Shown here piece after piece: positions 14,801 to 27,608 of a DNA stretch of 64,000 nucleotides; position 1 is the stretch's first letter, and every line of letters begins with the position of its first letter. Made by a program: the position numbers and the translations under genes. Source of the DNA: Cacajao melanocephalus (lineage: Eukaryota > Chordata > Mammalia > Primates > Pitheciidae); contig CAUYLG010017979.1 in assembly GCA_963573385.1 (NCBI GenBank), positions 23,742 to 87,741 on the forward strand, given 5' to 3'. The notes under the pieces are model-generated. The model was given only the letters and a program-made list of their open reading frames with translations. It did no database searches and was not told the DNA's origin.

Positions 14801-15594
14801 CTGTTTACATGATTGTGGTAAGAATTTTTCTATATTTTCATTAAGCTAGCCCTCAACATTTCATATTAAATAGTTTGGAAGTTAATCATCCCTTAAATTT
14901 AGCAATTATGCATACATCAGTCAAATGGAATCATTTCATTGGTGTCATTTCCACCCCTGGAAAGGTGAAAAGCTATGTGGATGATTACTTTTATTCCTTT
15001 TGTTTCATCTCAAGTTATGACTACAGGGCAAAATGAAAATTAATTCAATCATTTCAATTAGTGGACAGTCTTCTGAGTAAGTTTTAAGACCATGACTACA
15101 ACTATCCACAATCATTTAGAAACTGTAACTTTCTATAACCTAAAAATTTTGATCCAAATTTGATTTAAAAATTTAATATACCAAAATTTCAAAGCACAAT
15201 TAGGATGTGCAATTTTTTTTATTTTAATTTTCCTTATGATTATGAAGAGTAAGGAAGAAAATCAATATAAAAAGAAAGTCATTAGATTTGGGAAGGAAGC
15301 ATTAGACAGGAGAAGGCCAGAGATAGGTCTTTTCAAAAAGTCATTGGAAAACCCTTATATACCTTATCCTACCTTGTAATAAATCATGTTTTTATAGAAA
15401 AAGGCACATAATAAAATCTAAATTACAGAGCCATAATATTAGATTAAGGTCAAAATAACTCTTTTAAATAAAAAAGGTACTTTCTTCTAAGAACCTTAAA
15501 AAAGAATTCAAATGCTAACTAAGAAAATAAACTGTTCAGCCTTGAATAAGATCTTATATTAAAACTATTTCATCACTGATAAGAAGCTTGAACT
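11860..15594. other. Intron sequence between the two DCX exons (part 1)
   Basis: AT-rich, no recognisable young repeat and no convincing exon. This is the 3' end of the roughly 23.7-kb intron on the minus strand; a pyrimidine-containing acceptor lies at its right-hand start just above 11858. Confidence 0.6.
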
Positions 15595-15892
<298 letters not shown>

Positions 15893-16441
15893 TAGAAGCT
15901 TTAACTTATTTGGATACATGATGGAAACAGTACACGACAAGGAACCAAAAATCTCTCCAAAGAGAAACCACAAAGCTAATCAAATTTGTCTATCAGATTT
16001 AGACTGGAATATTCTGTCATGATCTATACCTAAGGAATATATATCCCTCTCCAAAAGCAACATCCTACATTGAAAGTGCCACTTTGCATACTGCATTTCA
16101 ATCTAATGTGGAAAGCTAAAAAGATCAGGATTTTTTATTAATAACATTTCAAGAAGTACAGGGAATAATCAAAGGCTTTAATAACTTGCTTACAATAAAA
16201 AATTAAAAGTCATGCCTATTAAATACCCATAACCATAATTTACATACTGTAATTTTCACATTTTAGTCAGAGTACATGAGACTATGAAAGAAAAGCACAC
16301 CTATAAAGAAATTTCTATATACTCTTTGGCAGCAAGCTGCAGATCTCAGCGTCTAAAACACTTGGCTATTGCTAACAACATATCATTTAGAAATACAGCA
16401 AGACATTTGGAAATTTCCCACTAATTCAATTGGCATTTGTT

Positions 16442-17760
16442 TTGTTTTTTTGTTTTGTTTTTTTGGTTGTTGCGGTTTTTATTGAAGTTGATTTAAAAAG
16501 TCTTCTTTGGTCAAAACAAAGTAAGTTCTTAAAAGATACTAAGATGTGACTGCTTCCCAGTCCAGGAAGTATGCCTGCAGGGAGTTTGAGCTAGTGCCAA
16601 GGTATGTGTGTATTTTAATGCTCCTTATGCAGCTTTAGATAATAGTTGGAAAGCTCCTGGTGCCACAGCAACCACCAGACACCATTCAAAAGCATGGTCT
16701 GCAGGGAAGATTGAATGATGGAGAACATACTGTTTCCTGTGTTGCTTGATGTATATCAGTGTATTTTTATCCAAACAAAACTAAACTAACAGCTGCTGTG
16801 TACTTTTGTTTACATGCTATATGTCAAATCTTATTGTCCCTAAGGTACTTATGAGAAAAGATTTAGCAGTCATCTTCTTAAATACCGATGCCTACCCAAA
16901 TTTGGATTTTTCTCCACTGAACAAAATGACAAGCACACGATTGCTATACTTAGAGCAATCTTTCACAGCTGCTTTAGTTTTTCAGTGATCCTATTAAACT
17001 GACGGCATATTGCCTGTGGGGTCTACAGTGTTATAATACTGCTGTAAGAGACATTGATTTATATGATAGGATCAAACAGAATAGTGATGCATTGAAGGGA
17101 AGAATTTCATAGGTCATATTGTTTTTACCTGAGTAAAATTTAATTTGGACATTGTGACCTAAACAGAACATCTGGTTATTTTAATTGCTGATGTGTGGAT
17201 GAAATGTTGACATTAAGGCTTAGGAAGTACGAAATCTTAGAAAGTCCTCTCCATTTTGAAAATGCAGCCTGAGTCATGTTTTTTTTTTAAACTGAACGAA
17301 GTAGCTGTGCATTAAATATGCTGGCACATCTTCTGCTTGAGCAAGTGGACCGAAATGGTGTGAATTGTTAATGCCTTGCTGCTTTGGTTCACGGCTTGTG
17401 ATTGATCATTTGTAACTATATCTACTCCTTGTTCCATGAAATCAAGTATGGAGTAATGGGTTCATCAGATTTGGGGGTTAAATTGAGAGTGAAGAGGTAC
17501 TGTGTGTGGAAATAAGAGTTGCCATGTTCAGGGCTGGCCTTGTAACAGCATGGAATCTAAAGGCGATATTCAAAACCACTTCACTCATCATACGCTTACT
17601 GATTCTGAATAGGGCCCATTTGCAGGGGACATTTGGTAGTTTTCCAATACGCTTTATGCCTCTTTCTACTTCCACCACCATGCACATCTTTTTTTCATAC
17701 ATCCCCAGTAGCACATTGGTAGAACAGGTCAGCATACACAATTCATTTATTTAAATGACT
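16442..17760 (-). pseudogene. Candidate retrocopy of an unidentified mRNA (3' UTR-like)
   Basis: On the minus strand the sequence ends with AATAAA in 'cttcaataaaaaccgcaac' (about 16470-16490), followed within about 15 bases by an A-rich tract of A-runs broken by C (about 16439-16470 on the plus strand as T-runs). That is the layout of a polyadenylated transcript copied into DNA. About 1.3 kb upstream of the tail has a more balanced composition than the surrounding intron and no known repeat. The longest minus frame (17478-17741, 87 codons) shows no recognisable domain. I could not find the expected target-site duplication or identify the source gene, so a conserved non-coding block next to a T-rich tract remains possible. 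Confidence 0.4.
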
Positions 17761-20053
17761 TGATTTATACAAGTAGAAATAAGCTGGGATTCTATTATCT
17801 GATCTTGCTTTTCCTTTCAACAAAATAATAGTGTCAGTGTGTGTCTTTGAAAATACAAGGATGTTGTGAACTCAATTTCTTGGACATCTAAAATATTTGA
17901 TATATAGTAGTAACGTGAAATAACTTAATTGGTTTGGTATACATGCAATTTACAATTACTTAAAGATATATTGAGAATTAATTATACCTAGTCTATTTTT
18001 ATGTGGCCATGGCCTATAACAATACATAAAATTGAATATGCATGACATGGTTTTGTAAACTTTAAAGCTCTGTAGAAAAATTTAAAGTATTACCTTAGAG
18101 TTACTTTTAGGAATTATAATGCACAGAACTCAACAAATAAATCTAACACAAAAAAGAAGTAATGGTCTTTAGAAATGTCATTATATAATTACTTGATCTA
18201 ATAACTGACATTTTTATTACTTTAGAGTATTTGTATTTATATTACTATCCCAAAAAAGTTTAACCCGAATGGTATTAAATGAGGCACAAATTAACTTTTG
18301 ACTCAGTCAGAAAATAAGTAATAGAAAACACAGTAAAACTTAGGAATAAAATTAATTATACAAAGCACTTACATATGTAAATAACATTCAAAAGCAAGCT
18401 AATTATAAAATGTCTTGAAATTCTGTTACATTGTACAGTCACATTAATACAAACCTAAAAATGTAGTTAACCTTTTTGTTCTTTTTTCTTTAAGACTCAA
18501 AAATAGGAATAATAATAATAATACCCAGAACAAATATAACTAAATGAGAGAGACTTGGAAGTCAGCTAATGTGGGTAAAACAGTTTGGTGCCCTTGAATG
18601 TAAATGCCAAGTCAACATATTACTTACATTTTAATGATTTAAGATGTAAATATATATGTCATGAGAGATTCATACTTTAAATGTGACAGACTAAAAAAAG
18701 CCTTAATCGTTTCAGCAGTGAAAATGGAGGATTCACTTTGACATTTACTTCTTCATGTTTGTTTCAGAAAGACAGAATCTTCTATAATTAGTGTTTTATA
18801 TATTTTTGTCTATGATTTCTTCTCTCTTTTAAAAGCTCTTAGGAGAAAGAAAATCTCTGCTGAGTGGTGTTCTTTTACATGACTGTTAAATGCTGAGAGC
18901 TATGTAAGGCATTGTTTTATAACAGGTAGTAGCAATTAGGCTGTTTGTTTTCATTGGCAATTATACTTATTATAATATATTTTATAATAAACTTCTGAGA
19001 CCATGGACAAGTCATTAGAGTCAGAATGGGATTTTTAGCTTTAGAGTTCTAAGGCTGAAAAATAAGAGACATAAAACCCAGAAAACAGAAAGACAAACTT
19101 AAGGATTTTGACAAAGCAAGGATTTGATTTAAAAATTGCATGAATGACTAAAACAAGTTTACCCCAACAAAACCTAGGAGTGATGGTTATATCTTCATGA
19201 ATATAAAAGAGAGCCTATGTTTTAAAGATTTCAACAGGGAATTTCTGACAAATATTAAAGAGTCTACAAATAGATTAGACCACTTTCATAATTCTGCCTT
19301 CACATATTTAATAAAAGATGACAGTGATCCATTTATAATCGGAGATCTCCAACTGCCACTAAAACATTTTTTTAAAACTCAAGGCTTAGCAAAATTCTCG
19401 ATAACCTCTGTAGATCAATAGTAAAAATATAAATCGGTGGTTACTTAAGCACATTCTGTTTTTGATACAAGGGTAGATCAAGTCTTATGCTGGGAAGTCA
19501 CTAGAAGACCCTGACGACCATGTCTGAGAAATCCTGGAACCAAGGCAAAGTTGCAGAGACCACAATTCCAAGGAATAAAGACTTCCTGAGTAGCATTTTT
19601 CTACACAACAGGCTCTTAACTGGCTGCCTTTGTGTATACCAAGTCTTGACATAGAGAGATTTAAGGACTGATTAATTACTGCCAGCGCTTGGCACCCTTT
19701 TTCAGCAAGAGACCTAAATTTTTACATTTCATAAAGTTTCAAAAGTAAAGGTAAATGGTAAGGAACTCAAGAATTGAAGAGAGGCAAATGCACTTAAAGA
19801 AGAAACTTTATCCATAAGCCTGATCTTAATTCCCTAAAAGTTGTAGAACAGATTATAAAATGGTATGTGAACCCTCAGGAAAACATACAGTAATCATTAA
19901 GACCCAACATGCGATCATTGATTACTAAACAAATATTTAATGAACACAGAGAGACTCTTGTGGAAATCTTCTACATGAAGGTTGAGATTTCCAACACCAG
20001 CATATAACCATTATTTCTTCCAGTGGGAAGTACATCACAATACACTGTGGCTA
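17761..20053. other. Intronic sequence, nothing recognised
   Basis: AT-rich sequence with scattered short frames; 19460-19700 is slightly GC-richer. No repeat family or exon could be supported. Confidence 0.5.
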
Positions 20054-20063
20054 CCATCTATTT

Positions 20064-20507
<444 letters not shown>

Positions 20508-20681
20508 TAATTCCTCTATTTAGAATTCTTGATTGCTTGCTTTTAAATGATTCTATTTAGAAGTCAAAGAGAATTATATTACTTAGTATCCAAAACAAGG
20601 CAAAAAAAGTTATGAGTGGATGCTACCTTGGCTCACGATGTCTTTCCTGAAAAATGTTATAAGAGGAATCAGAGTGAATAA

Positions 20682-20683
<2 letters not shown>

Positions 20684-20714
<31 letters not shown>
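20684..20714. repeat. (AC)n microsatellite
   Basis: Uninterrupted AC dinucleotide run of about 15 units, then a tacaca break. Likely length-variable between individuals. Confidence 0.97.
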
Positions 20715-20719
<5 letters not shown>

Positions 20720-20984
20720 ATCCCTGCTTGGGGCTGAACTATAGGCTGCAGTTTATACTATTCTGAGTCACCCCCGACTCCCACCGCCAGCAATGCTGTT
20801 CCCGGAGCCTAGACTGTCTGGGCTATTGCAGAATTCCGCATTTGGGAAAACAAGGCAGTGCTGCATATACAATGATAGTACTAGGTATTTTTGGAGCATC
20901 CAAGAAGAGGGAAGGATTTTGACCAGACCTAGATCCTCTCTCAGTGCCTGAATTTTCCACTTAACGTTAGGCAGCATCCCTAAT

Positions 20985-21870
20985 TTTTAAATGATTTTGC
21001 AATATCTACTCTATTATTTAGCCCTGTGCTAAACATGGGAATACAGAGAAGTTTACAAAATCTTCACCCTCATATAGTTTACAGTCTAGATGAAAGACAT
21101 ACATTAAACAAATAACTCGCCCAAGAAGTTTTATTAATTGCAGTTGTGATAATTACTATACACTGGGTGCTATTAACATAACAGGGATACCCATCTGTAA
21201 TGCCTACTTTACATGCCAACTTGATGGGATCACAGGGTACCCAGACATTTGGCTGAACATTATTCTGAGGGTGTCTGTGAGGATGATTAAACATTTGGAT
21301 AAGATAAATATTTGAATCAGTAGACTAAGTAAAGCACATTGGCCTCTCTAATGTCGGTGGGCCTCATTTAAACAAATGAGGGCCTGAACAGAACAAAAAG
21401 ACTGAGTAACTCGGACTGTAACTATGCATAGATTCTCCTGGATCTCTAGCTTGCCAACTATAGAGCTTGAGTCTTCTCAGCTTCCATAATTACATGAACC
21501 AATTCCTTAAAATAAATTGAGAGAGAGACAGAGAGAAAGAGACTATAAACAGGTTCTGTTTCTATGGATAACCCTAACAAATTCACCATACTAGATAAGA
21601 TAGGTAAGGGGAATAGGAGTAAGAGAATGTCAAGAAGTTTCTCAGAAGTAATATTTAAACAAAGACCTTAATATGAGTAGGCAATAGTCTGCCAGGAGGA
21701 TAGGGTGAGAGAAAATCCAAGGGGAGAAAACATGTGATAAGGTACTGGGGCATGAAGGAGAGTGTCTGGGGAACAGAAACAAAGTGATTTGAGTGCAGAG
21801 TGGAAGGAACCAGCAATACTAAGATACCGAAGTTGGGAACCTAAGGCCATTCATACCATGACACATTAAA
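20985..21870 (+). mobile_element. Ancient interspersed repeat, split by an LTR
   Basis: 20985-21110 ('gccctgtgctaaacatggga ...' and 'acagtctagatgaaagac') and about 21590-21870 ('gtctgccaggaggat', 'gggaacagaaac') follow the order of a mammalian-wide repeat whose name I cannot assign. Similar pieces occur near 23960, 34230 and 44105. The LTR at 21185-21580 separates the two halves. Confidence 0.4.
21185..21580 (+). mobile_element. Solo LTR, MaLR/ERVL class
   Basis: Recognisable blocks in order: 'aacttgatgggatcacaggg', 'gtagactaagtaaagcacat', 'gggcctcatttaaacaaatg', 'cttctcagcttccataatt', an AATAAA-like signal, then 'ggttctgtttctatggataa'. This is the body and 3' end of an old LTR of the MaLR/ERVL group. 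Subfamily not assigned. No internal viral sequence is attached. Confidence 0.6.
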
Positions 21871-22439
21871 GTATTGGTAAAGTATGCAAGCTACGAAAGA
21901 ATGAAATAGTTTTTAAAATAGTGTTTGTAGAATGATGAAGTTAAAACACTTGTGTCTAAGTTAGAGATAAGTGAGCTTTCAGGCTCCACTAAATAAACAA
22001 CCATATTCTTGGAGGATTAATATAATCTGAAACAAGACTATTAGCATACTAGAAATCTCTGCCCTAATTACAACCTAGCCAACATTTTTATAATAACTTA
22101 GACAAGGTCAAGTTGGTATGCCTACTAAATTTAAAACTGAAAACAATGATGGGAGAAACTATTAATTCCTGGGTGACAGATTAAATATCTGAAAGATCTG
22201 GACAGGCTAAACTACTAAATAAAAACCTTAGAGGTAGTTTAGTAGGAATTCGTATGTAAAGTTCTGTTCTCACGTCTGAATATCTAGCAGTACAAGTACA
22301 AGATAAGAAAGAAGTAGCTTAAAAGCAAATTGTGAGAATAAATTTGGGGGCTTTCATTGGCTCCAAGTTCAATGTAGATCAATTACATAATTCATCTGAT
22401 AGTAATAATAATGCAATTTTAGGTCACATAATGACCGGA

Positions 22440-22865
22440 AAAAAAAGAGAGGGTAGGACTGCTTTACTCAGCATTGGTTGACCTGGAAAATTGTGTACAG
22501 TTTAGGACCCCACAAGTAGGAATACTGAAATAACTAGACAGAACAGAGAAGAGTGAACAGGATGATGAGGGCCAGATAAACAGTTGAAGAGACTAGGGAT
22601 ATTTAACTTCGAAACACTTAAGTGAAACATATTCAAATATATGAAAGGCAATCACAGACCAGGAATTAATTTCAGGACAAGTGATAAATATCTAAAAGAA
22701 TAGATTTTGGTGAGATATACAACAGAGTTTTCAGAGAAAGTATAGCTGTCAGAAATGGAACAAGTGTGACGGGATGGACACTTGTTGCAGACAATTTAGA
22801 GGAGATTTCATAAACAAAGTGAGATTTTGGTGATCACCAAAGGCCCTTTTGATGCTGAGATCAAA
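22440..22865 (+). mobile_element. L3/CR1-like LINE 3' end (probable)
   Basis: The order 'aggatgatgagggccagata', 'ttgaagagactagggatat', 'ttcaaatatatgaaaggc', and the end 'aaaggcccttttgatgctga' follows the L3/CR1 3' end. It is heavily diverged. CR1-group LINEs are pre-eutherian fossils in mammals. Confidence 0.6.
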
Positions 22866-23439
22866 GTAAATCAATCAACAACACTGTTCTGAAGCAGACA
22901 TTAAAAAAGAATTATCATTATCATTTGTTTTTATACTGCATTGGGCATCAAAATGAGAATCTTCTGGCTTTTAAAGTTCTATAGAATATAGCAAAATACT
23001 ACTCAGAGTGGTCAGTGAATCATTAAGTATCAGAACTACCAACAAAAAGCAGTTAATAGTGAGTAATTCATTGCAAATTTATTTCAACAAAGAAAATTTT
23101 GGAATTCTAATTAACTCATTCACCTAAGAGTATTTTCATGTCTTACTATTTTAAGCACTATAACATAGACTATGCTTAATAATTGTTTATTTTGAATATT
23201 AATATTTTTGCAGATCTACCATATGCCCAGTTTCATCATAGATATTAGGAGAGTTTTGGAGATTTTTTTAAAAGTAAAAAACAAAAACTTCTCTTTAGTT
23301 AAAGAGATAAGTACAATACACAAAACAGAAATATTACCTATATAAACAATGTTGTGGTTTATGATACAGACAAAATCAAAAGAAGTTATGAAATGGAGGT
23401 ATTAGTAAACAAACTAAATAAGGTGGGATTTAAATAATA

Positions 23440-23597
23440 TTTTTAAACTTTGCAGGCTGACCTGCCTTGTGAAAGACTCAGAGATCCCAGCTAAGCCATG
23501 CCTGAATTCCTGACCAACAAAAATTGAGAAATGTGTTTTTTTCTTTAAGCTGCTAAATTTTGGGACAACTTGTCATGCAGCAATATATAACTAATAC
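23440..23597 (+). mobile_element. MLT1 LTR 3' end (MaLR)
   Basis: Strong pattern match: 'agatcccagctaagccatgc', 'ctgaattcctgaccaacaa', 'ctttaagctgctaaatttt', ending 'ataactaatac'. Typical 3' half of an MLT1 LTR. Confidence 0.82.
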
Positions 23598-23614
23598 CAA
23601 TTTTAGAAAAGAGA

Positions 23615-23948
23615 TAATATAGTATATTCCATTATTCAAAGTATTTGCTGCTCCTCCCTGAAGGAAAAGTACACTTCCCAACTTATTCATGCTAGGTTTA
23701 GCTGTGTCACTTGCAATGCTCTTCCCCAAGGAAGGGCCACACATCCTCACACTGCTGAATTAAGAAGATGGTATGTAACTTGCTTTGACATATGCAAGTG
23801 CAGCTGCAGTCAACCCACATCAACATGTAGCATGAGTGAAAAATAATAGTTTTGTATAAGCCACTGAGAGTTATATGGCAAAATAATACACTGAAAGTTG
23901 TGAAGTCATTTGTTACCATGTAATAATATAATATATCCTAACTGATAC
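23615..23948 (+). mobile_element. Second MLT1-like LTR
   Basis: Ends with 'ataagccactgagagttat', 'catttgttaccatgtaata' and 'atcctaactgatacaa', the 3' signature of MaLR LTRs. It lies directly after the copy ending at 23597; the two differ too much to be a recent duplication. Confidence 0.6.
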
Positions 23949-23959
23949 AACTTGCTGAA

Positions 23960-24340
23960 CTTTGAATAGATGGAGAAGAGGAAGATTATTCCAAGTGGGC
24001 ATAAAATAGCATAAACAAGGGTAAGGAAGCTGGGCATCCCACGTCACTAAACTGTCTGGAACATTAAAGAGACTGATCTAGCTACAACTCAAGGTCCATG
24101 TTGGGTACTTGTGAGTTGTGAGTGATTAAGTTGGATGACTGAGCAAGATCACATAGTGAAGTTCCTTGAATGTCAAAATCAAGAAAGTGAAGATTGTCCT
24201 GATATGTAACATTTTGAACAACAATAAAATTGAGGAATATTTAGGGAGATTACTCTGACAATACAAAGGATTAAGATTTAGGAATAGAATTTAGCTGTCT
24301 AACCAGTGAATAAGATTAATGTGATAACATTTAAGAAGTA
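23960..24340 (+). mobile_element. Ancient interspersed repeat, same family as 20985-21870 (low confidence)
   Basis: Fragments such as 'attattccaagtgggcataa' and 'cttgaatgtcaaaatcaag' fit the body of the same old repeat. Boundaries are approximate. Confidence 0.35.
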
Positions 24341-24354
24341 CAAATAGCTAACTA

Positions 24355-24580
24355 TATTTGGTACCTCTTGCCACAGTAATGTTGCACAACAAACCACTAC
24401 AAAACTCAGTGGCATAAGACAATAAGTATTTACTGAGCTCATGAGTCTGCAGATTAGCAGGGTGGTTCTGCTGGTCTTGGCTGGGCTTGCTCACATGTCT
24501 TGGAATCAGCTAGCTGTCAGCTGAGCTAGGGTGACCTTGGCTGGAACAAGTGGGGCAAATCGGTTCTGCTCCACTTGTCT
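24355..24580 (+). mobile_element. MER-type DNA transposon fossil (hAT-like)
   Basis: 'gttgcacaacaaaccactac', 'aactcagtggcataagacaa', 'gagtctgcagattagcaggg' and the repeated 'gctgggcttgctcac' pattern match a remembered MER element. I cannot fix the subfamily. The L1 tail at 24585 abuts it. Confidence 0.5.
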
Positions 24581-25280
24581 CTTTTTTTTAATAATTTATG
24601 GAGGTGAAATTCACATAACATAAAATCAACCATTTTAAAGTGAACAGCTCAGTGGCATTTAGTAGATTCAAAATGTGCAACCACCACCTCTATACAGTTC
24701 CAAAACATTTCCATCATTCCAAAGTAAAACCACTTATCCGTTAAGCAGCCTCTCCCTAGTCTCCTTTTCCCTCAGGCCATGACAAACACTAATCTGCATT
24801 CTGTCTCTATGGATTCATTCACTCTGGATGAATCATACAATATGTTACCTTTTATGTCTGGCATCTTTCCCTGAGCATAATGTTTTCAAGGTTCACCCAT
24901 GCTGTAGCATTATCAGCACTTCACTCCTTTTCATAGCTGAATAGCATTCCATTGTATGTGTGTACTACAATTTGTTCCTACAGTCAGAGAACATTTGGCT
25001 TCCTGGACATTCACAGACATTTGGCTTCCACTTCTTGACTATTATGTATAGCGCTGCTATAAACATGCATGTACATATACTGGTTTGAGTACCTGTTTTT
25101 AATTTTTTTTTTTTGTATAAATATCTAGGAGTGGAATTGCAGCGCCATGTAGTAATTCTGTGTTTTTCTTTTGGAAAACTCATCAAATTTTTTTTCAAAT
25201 TAGCTGCACCATTTCCACTTCCACAAGCAATGTATGAGGGGGCCTTCCAATTTCTTCACATCCTCAACAACACTTGTTAT

Positions 25281-25298
25281 TCTCTCTCTCTCTCTCTC

Positions 25299-25339
<41 letters not shown>

Positions 25340-25342
25340 GTG
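25281..25342. repeat. Compound (TC)n(TG)n microsatellite inside an L1
   Basis: TC units at 25281-25300, a short tttc bridge, then TG units to 25342 with one C interruption. It sits where the L1 consensus has a short TTGTCTGTC stretch, so it grew within the L1. Confidence 0.96.
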
Positions 25343-25688
25343 TTTTATTAGAGCCATCCCAGTGTATGTGAAGTAGTACTTCATTGTAGTTTTTGACTGG
25401 CATTTCCCTAATGACTAAGTATGCTGAGCATCTTTTCATGTGCTTATTGCCATTTGTATGTCTTTGGAAAAACGTTGATTCAAGTCCTTTGCCCATTTTT
25501 TAATTCAATTGTTTGTTTTTTGTTGTTGAGCGTGAGGTCTTTATACATTCTGGATTTTAAACCCTTTTCAGATACATAATTTGCAAATTTTTTCCATTCC
25601 ATGGTTTGTCTTTTCACTTTCTTGGTAATGTCTTTTGATGTACAAAAATTTCAAATTTTAATGAAGTCCAATTTGTTATTTTTTCTAT

Positions 25689-25722
25689 TTCTTTCTTTCT
25701 TTCTTTCTTTTTCTTTCTTTCT
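25689..25722. repeat. (CTTT)n microsatellite inside an L1
   Basis: Tetranucleotide CTTT/TTTC repeat with one extra T, within the minus-strand L1 fragment. Confidence 0.95.
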
Positions 25723-26155
25723 TATTGCTCATGCTTTGGATGGAAATAACTTATGGAGGTAAAATTCACATAACAATGTCCTAGAATTGATTGCCAGATC
25801 CACAGTCATGAAAATGTGCTCCTATATTTTCTTCTGAGTTTAATGGTTTTTGCTTTTTTAGATTGCTGATCCATTTTGAGTTAATTCATGTTTATGGTGT
25901 GAAGTATGGATCCAACTTTAGTCTTTTGCACGTGGACCAGTTCTACCAGCACCACTGGTTGAAGACACTATTCTTTCCAATGCATGGTCATGACTCTTTT
26001 GTCAAAAGTCAATTGGCCATATATGTATTGGTTTATTTCTGGACTCTGAATTATATTCCATTGGTCTATATGCCTATCCTTATGCCAGTACCACACTCTA
26101 TGAATTACTGTAGTTTTACTTGTAGTAAGTTTTGAAACTGGAAAGTGTGAGTCCA

Positions 26156-27561
26156 CTGCAAGTAGTCTGCAAGGTTAAGAGTACAGTATAGACTTCCACA
26201 AGACTGTCTTTACTTAAGACAACAGCCACATGTTTGGGGATCCTCATGCCACTCTCACTTCTGACCAGCTGGCTACAAATTTTGGGATTTATACTACTTC
26301 TTCAGGTTAAATAATTTCCAGATGTCTGATAAAACTCAGGAAAGTGCTATACTTATGGGGTCAAATTGGTCAGAAACCTTGAGAAATACAGAAATGATGC
26401 TGGAGAGCAAATAACAAAAAACTTTGAGACTTATGAAGGGGGTTTGACTGAGTGATGTCATGTTTTGATGGTGCTTTAATATGCAAAGGCTATGTAGGGC
26501 TTTAAGATTTGTTTGTGTGCCTTTAATTCAGTGGCGTCTAGCTGCCTATATTGGGTCATGTGGTTAAATATACAGTTTTGTAGTTGTATTTTTACTAATG
26601 GGCCTGTATATAGAGAATAGGGAGATTGGACTTAAATTTCATACTAAGCAAGGACTACACAGAATTTGAGCTTGATGGGTCAAAGCAACTAAATGCAGCG
26701 GGGATTATTTTCCAATAGACTTGACCTTCTGAAAATGCTGGGATTGGAAATGACTTTAGTATATTCAGGTGGGGTGTGGAGGGCTTACCTCTGTTAGCTG
26801 ATCATGCCTTCCTTGCTGTTCAGGCTACTACTGCTTACTTAACCCAGCTGTGAACTTCACCTGAAACTTCAGGCAAGTCTGAGATTGAGATTAGACTATT
26901 TTAGGTGTTGCAAAGTAAACAATATTTGCTGCTTTTCTGTGTCTTGAAGGCAAATCTATAGGCCAGCACTTTCAAGGATAATGGCAACTGAGTTCTACAT
27001 GCATGACAGTGAGGTTCTGTCTTTAAATTGTTAATATTGGGCCTAGATAGACAGCATTACATCTGCTGCCTTCAATTCTATTCTTCATTATGTTATATCA
27101 AACTGTATTCTAGGCCAAAAAGGAATGTGGATGAGCTAACATTAGATTCATGTGACTCGCTGATAAACTTTTAGAGTGATCTCCACCAATCAAAGTTGGC
27201 TCTAAATTTGTTTATTGCATAAATTTTAACCATAGTTCAAAATTTCATAAACCCAAACTGTGGCTTCACCTACAGAAAGATGATAGGTTTTTTTAAATAA
27301 AAGGAGCACTCCCATCTTCTTCAGTTAAGACAGAGCAACTACTTGAAGAAAGTATTACAAATCTAGGAATCAAACTTGCTAAAGGAATCAAGGAGAAAGT
27401 AAAGTGGCTTGAAAATATGCTTAATTATTATGATCAGAATAGAACAGTGTATGCATAAAAATAAAATTTAAAAAGGACAAGCTGATTTTGCTGGAGGATA
27501 TCAGAGATTTCCCTACAAAAATGGTGAACATCTGACTTAAGCACACATAGTTGACAAACAG

Positions 27562-27565
<4 letters not shown>
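26156..27565. other. Intronic sequence, nothing recognised
   Basis: Moderately AT-rich; no exon or repeat family supported. Confidence 0.5.

Positions 27566-27605
<40 letters not shown>
27566..27605. repeat. (AC)n microsatellite
   Basis: Pure AC run of 20 units. The minus-strand frame across it is a repeat artefact, not a gene. Confidence 0.98.

Positions 27606-27608
<3 letters not shown>

Larger units (their letters stand above)
24585..26155 (-). mobile_element. L1 LINE 3' end (L1M-like), 5'-truncated, minus strand
   Basis: Reverse-complement L1: T-run then 3' UTR ('gaggtgaaattcacataac', 'ttaaagtgaacagctcagtg'), followed by the end of ORF2 up to about 26155 ('tttgaaactggaaagtgtga'). All frames are broken. 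Simple-sequence tracts have grown inside it at 25281-25342 and 25689-25722. A short repeat of its own 3' UTR ('taacttatggaggtaaaatt', about 25747-25775) sits within the ORF2 part, showing an internal rearrangement. Confidence 0.9.
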
